A model generated the notes under the pieces. That model was not told the DNA's origin. It worked only from the letters and a program-made list of their open reading frames with translations, and ran no database searches. The position numbers were made by a program, and so were the translations under genes. From Eleusine coracana subsp. coracana (Eukaryota; Streptophyta; Magnoliopsida; Poales; Poaceae): a DNA stretch of 64,000 nt. Shown here in pieces: positions 9,881 to 19,696 of this stretch; the stretch's first letter is position 1, and every line of letters starts with the position of its first letter. The stretch is from assembly GCA_032690845.1 (NCBI GenBank), contig CM064426.1:41348101-41412100 (forward strand), in the 5' to 3' direction.

Positions 9881-10509
9881 TGATGACGACATCAACAACA
9901 TACGAACAACGACGATGGAAGATGGCGCGCCAGACCAAGTTGTCACGCCTCCACCTCTCATCGCTGCGCCTCCTCAAGTTATGGACCCATCTTCCGACGA
10001 GACGATGACATACAGGGGACCAATCACTAGAGCTCAAGCCCAGGAATTGAAGATGGTTTTGATGCTAAGGAACGACGGCCCAGGATGATGCCGCCCAAAG
10101 GCCCAAGTGGCCCAAGTCACGTGACCACCTCTCCACCGTGCGCCTCTCCACTTCCGCTGGCCCTAGATGCCCCCTCCCCTTTATTTAGACAAGGGCTGCA
10201 CCCTTGTAATCTTTGAGTTTTGTTTTCTTAGCTATTCATCCGTCTCTCGACGTGAATTCAGAACTCCACCTTCGTGCAATACATCAGATTGCTTGCCTCT
10301 AATTCTTGCTCATTCTTCGATTGCGCGTAAGAATTGATCCTCGTGATTAGGTTGATCTTGTTTACCGTAAGGTTAATATCCTCCGAAAGTTGGTTCAGCG
10401 ATTGCATTGGTGCTTCAGGCTTGCTCGTCGTAGTCGGATCGTGAGGGTCGACATCCACTGAATCGAAGTTATCTACACACGCGAAAGATCAGGCACTATA
10501 CACCTATCA
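9881..10509 (+). repeat. 5' LTR of element G
   Basis: The LTR begins TGATGACGAC, ends CACCTATCA, and is 629 bp long. The first 200 bp are an open frame (DDDIN, then MEDGAPDQVV, then GPITRAQAQEL) that ends near 10088. This looks like the C-terminus of a polyprotein running into the 3' LTR, as in D and D2. A TATA-like TTTATTTAG is near 10181. Confidence 0.8.
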
Positions 10510-10511
10510 AG

Positions 10512-10969
10512 TGGTATCAGATTCCAGTGTTTCTCGGTGAGTTTATCCAAGTTCACATAAACCAAAACCTACAAAAACTTTTTACCCCAGTACGGTTTTG
10601 AGCCTCGCACTTTCGTTCAATAATTTGCGCTGTTGAGTTTTTGTGCTATCGCTTTTGATCGTTGTTGGTACATGGTGTTTCATCGTTTCTCCCCATCATC
10701 GTCGTATCCTTCCACCACATCGTGTGTTTCACCACCACAGTTTGCTTTCCGCCGCATCTGTTTTCTCCGCCTCGCTCTGCTACTTAGCCACGTGTAACGA
10801 GTCTTACTCAGTTGCATTTTGGTCAGCCGATCACTTGCCAAGTTTTGCCGCCGCACTGTGAGTCCGGGTCAATCACGTGACTCATTGAGTCCTACTCGGT
10901 TACGTCTCAAACCGCCCTGCCTCGCCTTGTGTTGTGTTCTGCTCAATTTCTGTTTGTCCCTACTCTAGA

Positions 10970-10973
<4 letters not shown>
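10512..10973 (+). other. Primer-binding site and leader of element G
   Basis: TGGTATCAGATTCC (10512-10525) follows the LTR by 2 bp and matches the initiator tRNA-Met primer type over its first ten bases. The following 450 bp are a TC-rich leader without a supported gene. The leader stops at a GA-repeat junction with element H. Confidence 0.7.

Positions 10974-11002
<29 letters not shown>
10974..11002. repeat. (AG)n microsatellite at the G/H junction
   Basis: About 14 AG repeats lie exactly where G's leader meets H's truncated RT. The repeat is read as Ser-Leu repeats at the end of the H frame. Confidence 0.85.
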
Positions 11003-11967
11003 CAGCGCGCAAAGCATCAAAAATAGCACGTAAATGATCTAAATGCTCATTCATGGATTTGTTGTACATAAGGATATCATCAAAATAAACAACAACAAAT
11101 ATTCCAATGAAAGGCCGAAGAACTTCATTTATTAAGCGCATAAAAGTGCTAGGAGCATTAGATAATCCAAATGGCATAACCAACCATTCATACATGCCAA
11201 ATTTAGTTTTAAAAGCCATTTTCCATTCATCTCCTAATTTCATTATTATCTGATGGTAACCACTATGCAAATCAACCTTAGAGAAAATTGTGGCCCCACT
11301 AAGTTCATCAAGCATATCATCAAGGCGTGGTATAGGATATCGATAACGAATTGTAATATTATTAATTGCACGACAATCTACACACATACACCAAGAACCA
11401 TCTTTCTTAGGAACAAGCAAAACAGGAACCGGACAAGGACTGAGAGACTCATGAATATAACCTTTGTCAAGCAATGCCTGCACTTGATGCTGAATTTCTT
11501 TTGTCTCTTTAGGATTTGTGCGGTACGGAGCGTGATTAGGAAGCTGTGCGCCTGGAATTAAATCAATCTGATGTTCTATGCCACGAATAGGAGGAAGACC
11601 TGGTGGCAATTTAGCGGGAAAAACATCTCTATAGTCCTGCAAAAGGTTAGCAATAGCAGGAGGAATATGCAACATAGGTGCCTCATCTAGTGAAACAAGC
11701 ATGCGAGAGCAAACTAGTGCATAGCAGGGCAGATTAACATCATGTAATTCATCAAAATCAGCACGTGTAGCAAGCTAGATAGGGTTATGCAATTTGATCT
11801 CAGGTTGAACAGGTGCAAGAGGCGGTGATTGAATCAATTTTGCAGCTTTTGCCGCTCTAGCAATATCATCTTTTAGAACTTGTTCAGGTGTCATAGGATG
11901 AATAACAATTTTCTGACCCTTAAACATGAAGGAATAATAATTGGAGCGACCATGATTGTCGATGACC
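11003..11967 (-). pseudogene. Element H pol fragment: protease end and reverse transcriptase
   Basis: From 11967 downward the frame gives NHGRSNYYSFMFKGQK (just after the protease), then a stop near 11775, then a linker and the RT. RT blocks seen are YRTNPKETKEIQ, CPVPVLLVPKKDGSW, FSKVDLHSGYHQI, WLVMPFGLSNAPSTFMRL and VVYFDDILMY, so the catalytic YFDD box is present. The frame ends within FDALRAA at the GA repeat, so the thumb, RNase H and integrase are missing. The cut at 11967 is where LTR E begins. The gag part is at 27257-27794. D and D2 have related proteases, so H is an autonomous-type relative of them. Confidence 0.85.
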
Positions 11968-12446
11968 TGTACCCTAGGGTACCTCACATAGAAGGAAAGT
12001 GGAGGTAGACTCCTACTAGGATAAGAGCAGTAGACTGACTAGGACTCCGCCATGTAATCCTGTCCCCCCCAGATATATAAGGAGGGGCAGGGGTCCTCCT
12101 CAAGGCACAAGTTCTACAAGCTGAACTACAAGTTCTCAAGTAGACAAGACATAGGACAATTAGACAAGTCCTCAACTAGAGATCCCGCAAGGTACATAGA
12201 TTAGACATACAACTAGACATCATCGTCTAGGACTACCCTTCTCATCTAGATCTTTAGATCTAGACATATCAATACAAATACCACAGAATATAGGACGTAG
12301 GGTTTTTATCCTCCGGGAGGCCCAAACCTATCTAAATCGGCGTCTTGTGTTACCATCGTCTCTCGATCTCGCGTATACCCCTATCCTACTTATAAATCCA
12401 CATAGATGAACTACCCTATGTCTATTGCCGAGATTAAGTCTCGACA
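11968..12446 (+). repeat. 5' LTR of element E
   Basis: The segment starts TGTACCCTAGGG, ends AGTCTCGACA and is 479 bp long. A TATA (CAGATATATAAGG) lies near 12072-12083. A primer-binding site follows by 2 bp. Its sequence is unlike LTR B, although E and B are the two Tat-type halves flanking D. Confidence 0.8.
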
Positions 12447-12448
12447 TT

Positions 12449-12466
12449 TGGCGCGCCAGGTAGGGG
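12449..12466 (+). other. Primer-binding site of element E
   Basis: TGGCGCGCCAGGTAGGGG stands 2 bp after the LTR end. The TGGCGCGCC start is common in Tat-lineage elements. I do not assign the tRNA. Confidence 0.7.
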
Positions 12467-12498
12467 ACAAGGCTCGCCGGGATTCTCCGTCGACTACG

Positions 12499-13401
12499 AT
12501 GGTCGAACTTCCCATCATCCAATACTCGCCGGACTTCAAGATCTCTTTTGGATCGCTCGACTTCACGGTCGGCGACAATGGAGTCCTAGGTCTGAACGAC
12601 TACAGATCAGACTCGACCGTAGCCAGCCCCATGGCGCGATCATTGAGTCCGTCTGACATTATCCCTGCATTGATCCCACTCAGATCCGAGCAGGAAGACT
12701 CTTCCTTCGGATATGACTCGACGTCAGATCGGTCTTTTGATGAGAACACGGTCGGATCGACCTACTCATATCCCCATATAGTCAACATGGTGGATACAGT
12801 AGATCCTGCTGTTGGAAACCAGGATGAGGATCCAGATGCCGAAGAAGAAGGGAATCCAGCCGGTGGTCTCCAAAACTAGCCGGTCGAAGGAGGCCGACAG
12901 GATGATAACCCGCCAGCTAATGAAATATCGGTCGGTCACCACCGTCGACCAAGAGGGTCGCCCGGATTGCGTAACGCACGCCAACTGGATCTTGGCCCTG
13001 ACCTTGAAGTGGATGGTGTTAAGGTTTACCACACCCCATAGAATAACATCACCGGGGCCAAGACATTGCTTGACACCTTAATGGTTGATGCCCATTATCA
13101 AACTCCTACTATGCAGAAGGCGGTGACTATGCTCAAAGCCGTAGCGGCACAAGATGCTGCAAAGTCTCAGTCGGTCGCAAGTTCCAGTCATGTATCTCCT
13201 CAGGGTCGGCAAAAACGCGAAGATTTGAGAAATTCTCTCAGCCTCCATGATGGACGAGACACCATCAACTCTCACCACGAGGAGCGCGCTTGGGACAACC
13301 GACGCTATAAGGAAGAGCGACGTGAATGAAGAATGGACGCCCGACGGGAAGACCGGTGGGATGACCGACGAGAAGACCGACGGGACAACCAACGGGATGA
13401 T
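12499..13401 (+). pseudogene. Gag N-terminal region of element E
   Basis: An acidic open frame starts at the ATG at 12499 (MVELPIIQYSPDF) and ends at 12879 (EEEGNPAGGLQN). Weakly coding sequence continues in another frame at 13066-13329 (MLDTLMVDAHYQTP, then a Glu/Arg-rich tail) with a GACGACGGGAAGACC-like repeat around 13330-13400. The position after the primer-binding site fits the long leader and gag of Tat-like elements. No CCHC knuckle remains. Element D begins at 13402, so the rest of gag, protease and RT is missing or was lost. Confidence 0.55.
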
Positions 13402-14166
13402 TGATGTAGATATGGCCCAATCTTCCGAGAGGTAAGGGGATAAACTCGAATTTGGGTAACTAGGCATCGACGACCCAGCTTGAATCAGACACGATCCAAC
13501 CCCGCAACCGTTACACCAAGCACAACTTGATTGTTCCTGCAAGCAAAATCGAGAACACAAGCAAGAGAGGATAAACACGCAATCTGAAATTGCAAATATG
13601 GATGAAGCGAATCACAAGAAAAGGTTCAAGCTCTGAACACCAAAGGACTAATCGCCACAGTGGTGTAGAACAAGAACAGGGGCCCTGGATTACTGTAAAA
13701 GGACTTGTCGCCACAGTTACAATAATTCGATCAAGTGTCTCTCTGGAAAACTGAACTAAACAAAATCCAAAACTAAAAGACAGCGGCTACTGAGTTTATG
13801 TAGGAAACAAAGATGTCCTAGGGTTGGGGGCGACCAGGCGGGGGGCGCCCACAACATGGGCTTAAGGCCCGACACGATACATGGCCAAGTTGGCCCAAAA
13901 TAGGTGGCACAACACCTTGTCATGGTCACATATTATGACTCACGACCCTTCTGGATCTAGGACCAGAACCAAAACGACGGCGTCGTTGTCCCCTTTCCAA
14001 CGCATCAAAGAATGCCTCGTTTGGACGTCGGATGTGGGAGATATCATCAAAACCGTGAAGGGATGTCGGCTGAATCCGAGACGAATACGGCGACCGAGTT
14101 GGTGACGACTTGTAACTTGGGGACGGCCATGATATGCACGTATCCAGCATAGTGATGTCCTCATCA
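13402..14166 (-). repeat. 3' LTR of element D
   Basis: On the plus strand it begins TGATGTAGATATGG and ends GTGATGTCCTCATCA. LTR D2 begins TGATGTGGACAAGG and ends GTGATGTTCTCATCA, and they share the CAATCTTCCGA-like start and the AACACAAGCAAGA segment. The last 235 bp are repeated at 17088-17319. Confidence 0.8.
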
Positions 14167-16132
14167 TCCTCCCCTTCTTGAATTAGAGTCGCCCTCGACT
14201 CCATCTCAGCATCAATCTCCTGTAAAAGGTTAGTACTAGCAGAATGCAAAGTACAAGATACATGATCATCGATAGAAGATATATCATGACAAAGCATAGT
14301 ATAGCAAGGTGCATCATGATTATCACAAAGATCAGTAATTGTAGATGTCATAGCAAGAAAAGCACCTCCCTTTAACTGAATAGCCTTATGTTTAACATCA
14401 GAAAGTTGTTTGTTATCATGTTTATTCTCAGTATTTTCAGCAAGGAGTTTAAAATGATTTCTAATATCAGCAGGCGATAACGGACGCAAAGTAATATTCA
14501 TGTCCTTATGCACGAATGTATATGTATTTGTTCTACCATGGTGGGCAGCATCCGTATCATATTCCCATGGACGGCCTAATAAAAGCGAACATGCTTGCAT
14601 AGGTACAACATGAAAATCAGCAAAGTCTTGATAAGAACCTTCTGAAAAGTGTATGCGTGCTGATCAAGTTACCTGTGCCGTACCACTATTGTTGAACCAT
14701 TTGATGTGGTAGGGCTGATGTAGTGCATGCGTGGTCAAACCAAGTTTGCTTACCAAATCAGAACTTACCAAGTTGTTACAGCTCCCAGTATCAATGATGG
14801 TGAGAACACGATGGTCCGCAACAATGATGTATATGTAGAATAAATTGTTGCGTTGTTGTTCTTCCTCTTGTCCCACCTGAGTGGTCAACACACGTTGTAC
14901 AATGAGGCTAGGAAAGCCCACGGTGGCAGCAATAGAATCAATGGCGGTAGTCTCCTGCTCCTCCGTCGAATCTACAACAAGGTTAGGCATACGAGCAAAT
15001 TCATCTTCAACATCACTAGAACTTTCATACCCATCAGCGGTAGCGATGAAAGCATGACGACTAGGGCAATCCTTCATGACATGTCCCATGCCCTTGCAGC
15101 AGTGGCAAATAATGGTGGTGGAGGAGCCACTCCTAGTACCAGAAGTAGTAACCTTCTTCTGGTGTTAGTGTTGCACACTAGACGATTGCGCTGTAGAAGT
15201 AGGCGCAAGTGGAAAAGTTGTTGCTGGTGTCTTAGCAACATGACTCTTCAAGTTCTCTACTCCAGTGCATTGCTGGAGATATTGCTCAGCGTTGGACCTG
15301 CAAGATTGTTGTGGAAGGCGTCCCTGTACTTCTCGTTCAGCCTTAAGAGCAATATGATACAATTGGCTGAACCTATTCCACTCTTTATAGTCAATAATAT
15401 TCTGGATATCACGGTTCAAACCACCAAAAAATCTAGCACTAGTTTCAACATCATCTCAAGTATATCACAACGTGCTAAACCAATAAGCAATTCCTGATAA
15501 TATTCCTCTACTGTGTTACTACCTTGTGTTAAAGATTGTAATTTCAAACGTAAATCACGTTGGTAATAAGGAGGAACAAAACGAGATTTCATGCGTTGTT
15601 TCAAAACAGGCCATGTGGCAGGTATAGCAGCATTAGTATTGCAAAGATCATTCCACCAAAAGAGAGCAAAACCTATAAACTCACTAGTAGCAAGTCTAAC
15701 TCTATGCTCAGCAGGAACTAAATGAGAATTAAATTTCTGTTCAACACTAAGTTCCCAATCTAAGTATGCTTCAGGATCAGCACTACCGGCAAAAGGTGAT
15801 ATGTTAAATTTGGGCTTAACAAAAGTATCAGTATTACCACGATTGTTATTACCTCCCATACCATGTCGATTACGGTGAAGACGGTCTGTATCATGGTCAA
15901 AATCATCATCAGCAGTAGCTCGTTGAGGTGGAGGTCGTCGTTCAACATCCTCAATGCGGTGGACAACAGTGTTGATGTGACCCATCAACTCGGCAAACTT
16001 CGTTTCCATGAATGTACGCTGGTCCGCAAGAAGCTTCGTGTGCTCGGCCTTGAAGACGCAATCATTGAAGTATGTAGGGGACTCCAACTCTCTAGGTGTC
16101 CCTTTCCCTTTCTCTGACATGGTTAAAAGCAA
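14167..16132 (-). pseudogene. Gag-protease polyprotein of element D
   Basis: The start is the ATG at 16132 (MLLTMSEKGKGTPRELESPT). Gag core motifs are AYLDWELSVEQKF, FALFWWNDL, KSRFVPPYYQRDL and SNTVEEYYQELLIGLARCDI. A zinc knuckle CHCCKGMGHVMKDC (C-x2-C-x4-H-x4-C) lies near 15070-15115. Protease follows with LTIIDTGSCNNLV near 14790-14830 and LLGRPWEYDTDA near 14560. The frame then reaches the polypurine tract (LIQEGEDDEDITM) and runs into the LTR to 13926. Frameshifts near 15416 and stops near 15173 and 14664 break it. In complete relatives RT follows the protease; here it is absent by design or by an old deletion, because D2 has the same layout. Confidence 0.8.
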
Positions 16133-17087
16133 AAGACAAGACTAAACAAAAAGATTAGCCCTATCAACTAGCACGCAGCAGAGGGTGTAGAAAGTGGAAA
16201 ACAATATCAGAAGCAATGTATCACAATCTTGCAAGTGTTCTTACCAAAGCCAAACAGGTCGACACAATTTGTAGTTAAGCTTGGGTGTAACAGTTGCAAG
16301 GAAGAAACCTGTCTGCAATATGTATAGCTTGGAAGGCTAATATGTATGTCAATGGAACACAATTCGATAACAGATAGTAGCACTGAATAAATGTCCAAAG
16401 CAGTGTCCTAATTGCTGGCAAAAGAATCATGTTCAAAAACAGTTGTGACAGCAAGAATAATGGTAAAGAACAATGACAAAGGCAGCAAGGATCAAAACAG
16501 ACTTCACAGACTTAGAATTTTCAGGGCAGGGGGGGTGCAAATCAAAATCTTGATTTTTTTATATGATTTTTCCACTATTTTTCTCTGATAGAGGAACACA
16601 AAGGAAGGAACCACAAGAAGTTTCAACTCAAACAGAGGGAAAACAAAGGGTAGGCAAAATCTCAAAGTTTCACCAAAAGCGCTATTTTTGACTTCACAAT
16701 TTTTTTTCTATTTTTTCCCGATTTTTTTTGAATTTTTTGATGAGGGCACACAGGACGGAGCCGAGTGTGGGTCACCTCAACTTTGAGTCAAGAATCTTCT
16801 GTAAAAATTTCAGTCCAATCGGAGCAACGAGCGAAAAGTTATACCTATTTTACCGAAGGTATGTCAAGATAGGGTGTGAGGGGTGAGGGGCGGGGGGAAA
16901 CAAAATCGGGTAGGATTTTTTTGTAGGTAACAGATTATGGGTGTGGTAGGTTGGTGACACTATGGTGAATCCAATGGAAAACATGATGGTGATGGTGGTG
17001 TGCAGCGGAGATCAAAACACAAACCGAATCGAAACACAAATTCAAATCAACAACTGAACTTGACTAGGACACAAACTCAACACTATT
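16133..17087 (-). other. 5' leader of element D
   Basis: About 950 bp sit upstream of the gag start, without a supported gene. They include T-rich tracts around 16545-16740 and end where the truncated 5' LTR begins. The missing 5' part of that LTR removed the primer-binding site junction. Confidence 0.5.
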
Positions 17088-17319
17088 ATGACTCACGACC
17101 CTTCTGGAGCTACGACCAGAACCAAAACAACGGCGTCGTCGTCCCCTTTCCAACGCATCAAAGAACACCTCGTTTGGACGTCGGATGTGGGAGATATCAT
17201 CAAAACCGTGAAGGGGTGTCGGCTGAATCCGAGACGAACGCGGCGACCGAGTTGGTGATGAGTTGTAACTTGGGGAAGGCCATGATATGCGCGTATCCAG
17301 CATGGTGATGTCCTCATCA
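17088..17319 (-). repeat. Truncated 5' LTR of element D
   Basis: From TATTATGACTCACGACCC to GTGATGTCCTCATCA this segment matches 13935-14166 with scattered substitutions. The other 530 bp of the LTR are missing. Confidence 0.85.
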
Positions 17320-17329
17320 GATTCATTCG

Positions 17330-18346
17330 GGAATATGCGGCAATCATGCAGCTTCCAGGACTTTGGTCGGTAAAGCTTTCCAGCAAGGGTTTTATTGGCC
17401 CACGGCGGTCGAAGATGCACACCAATTTGTTCAGAAGTGTGAGGGTTGTCAATTCTTCGCTCAACAAACACATGTGCTTTCACAACAACTTCACATGATA
17501 CCATTGACTTGGCCTTTTGCTGTTTGGGGGCTTGATATTGTCGGTCCTTTCAAGAAGGCGCCAGGCGGATTCACTCATTTGTTTGTTGCTATCGAAATAT
17601 TCACGAAGTGGATTGAAACGAAGCCGGTCGGCAAGATTACATCCAAGAAGGCGATCGAGTTTGTCAAAGATATATTCACTCGGTTTGGAGTTCCTCATGA
17701 TATTATTACCGATAATGGTACTCAATTCACTTGAGTGGAGTTCTGGGACTTTGCCGATGGGATGGGAATAAAGATCCACTTTGCATCAGTGGCTTATCTG
17801 AAAAGCAATGGGCAGGTCGAACGGGCCAATGGTATGATTCTTCAAGGATTAAAGCCGCGGATATTTGACAGACTCAAACCTTATGCCGGTCGGTGGGTCA
17901 AAGAGTTGCCTTCAGTCCTTTGGGGGCTTCGGACAAACACCAGTCGAGCTACTGGACAATCACCTTTTTCATTCACCTTTTTCATTGGTCTATGGCTCAG
18001 AAGCTATGTTGCCGACTGAGGTCAGTCCTGTCGCGGCACGAGTTCAAGCGTATAATGAAAAGCTTTCTGAGGAGAACTGAGAGATTGATTTGATTGCGGC
18101 AGAGGAGTTGCGTGATCGCGCTCTGTTTCGACCGGCACTCTACCAACAAGGCTTGCGTCGTTATTATGATAAGAACGTCCGCAGTCGCCACTTTCAAGTT
18201 GGAGACCTAGTGCTTCGCCAAGTGCAATCGACAAAGAATCAGCATAAGCTCTCTCCAAAGTGGGAAGGACCGTACGTAGTGAAGGAAGTCACTCGCCCGG
18301 GGGCTTACCGACTGATGTACGAAGACGACGATGATATTCCAAACTC
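17330..18346 (+). pseudogene. Integrase of element B
   Basis: It begins inside the zinc finger (HSGICGNHAASRTLVGKAF, then CEGCQFFA). The catalytic core follows: WGLDIVGPFKKAPGGFTHLF (first Asp), PHDIITDNGTQF (second Asp), SNGQVERANG (Glu). A C-terminal region follows (FQVGDLVLRQV, LSPKWEGPYVVKEVTRPGAY). All three catalytic acids are present. Stops or frameshifts at about 17733, 17990 and 18080 break it. The expected C-terminal IPNSWNI is present at about 18340. Confidence 0.85.
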
Positions 18347-18921
18347 CTGGAACATAATCAGTTACGTCATTTCTATACTTAGCTATTATTTTGTGTATTT
18401 ATACATTATTTATGAATGAAACTTTGGTCTTTTTTAAAGAAAGATTTTCTGATGATTTTCATTCTATATCTGTCTTGATTCCTTAATTTATACTATTAAA
18501 CAATCGAGCCAGGGGGCTAGCAATAATGTCCTATCTCAGTCTAACCATATTTTGGTTTTGGCCTATTTTTTGACCGACTTATTATCATCAGATCTTGAGA
18601 TCTTGAGTTTTGGTCTTTATTATTTTGGTCTTACGCTTATACATCATAGTTAAATACTTTGTGCTGCACATCAGACTACCACTACACTAAACCCAGAGCC
18701 AAAAGTGTGAGAGGTCATGTGTCGATTGGTTGATTCTGTTTGTTACGCGGTTACGGGTTACAACCTAATATGTTATGGTAGACCGATGCAATCTTTGTTT
18801 CTCTTGATAGAAACATGTCAATGATATCTTTGTCAAACTTCTAAAGCTATAAAAGCATAAGATTAGTTTATACACAAGTATCATTACAAAAATAGTACTA
18901 ATGTTTTATAATATTACAGGA
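18347..18921. other. Spacer between pol and reverse gene of B
   Basis: There is no supported gene. The stretch is AT-rich and matches 31470-32029 of C in the opposite orientation, for example the GACTACCAC-ACACTAAACCCAGAGCC block. It must hold the 3' ends of both transcripts, since pol and the reverse gene converge here. Confidence 0.6.
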
Positions 18922-19696
18922 TTATATCTCCTTTGAAGGAGAAGAAGAGTCAGCCCGAAGTTCGACCTCTGGAGTTGCTGGGGGAGTTGGCACGGTCGAA
19001 TTGATTTCTATATTTTCGACCAAGGCCTAGGAAGTCTCTAGCATCGAATCCAGGAGCAGCTGACATTGGTCGTCGGTCAGGTCGGGGTTAAATCCCTCTT
19101 TGATCTTGTTCAATGGTAGAGCAGGAGACCAGGATTGGCAAAGTGCGAGCACTTGACTCCCGGCTTCGGTCGCCACTCACCGAGTGTTATGAGCAATGGC
19201 TTCCGATGCATGCTCCAACAAATAGTCCAGAGAATGACCAGTCTGCTCTACTTGGTTAGCATGAAGATTATTCATTGCTTTTCGAGCGGCGTAAGATAGA
19301 GCTGCAAATAATAATTATTGGTCAGTATGATCAACAGAAGAATCAAGCAGAAGGAAGAAGTCGAAGGCTTACTAGCAAGTTTACATTTGAAAGATTTGGA
19401 GGCAGCCTTAGCCTCCTCTATCTTCACGTCAGGCCCCTTCAGCTCCTCCTGCAGCCGAGTGATCTCGGTCTTCTGATCTTCAGCCAATTTGGAGAGGCTT
19501 TCCTTCTCAACCTTCAAGGCGTCAACGAACCTCTGTTGGTTGGAAGTCAACTTCTCCAGATCGGTGATTTTTTTATCACGAGCTAAAAGTAAAGCTTTTA
19601 GCGTTAGAGTGGTCAACAGATTGCTTAAATATGGATGAAAGGAAAACTTACCAGCCAGATCTGCACGAACTTGGTCTAAGACCTTGTTTATCTCTT

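Larger units (their letters stand above)
13402..17319 (-). mobile_element. Element D, gag-protease-only LTR retrotransposon
   Basis: A complete 3' LTR (13402-14166) lies on the left and the last 232 bp of the 5' LTR (17088-17319) on the right. Between them gag, a CCHC knuckle and protease are readable, followed at once by polypurine tract and LTR. There is no RT, RNase H or integrase. The flanks differ (ATGAT on the left, GATTC on the right), so no target duplication is visible. Confidence 0.8.

Noticed and set aside
9922..9938. Second primer-binding site (TGGCGCGCCAGACC) in LTR G
   Set aside because: It is inside the LTR, in an open frame and 570 bp from the LTR end. The functional site is at 10512.
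10643..10861. 72-codon ORF in the leader of G
   Set aside because: It lies in a TC-rich leader with no domain and no conservation evidence.
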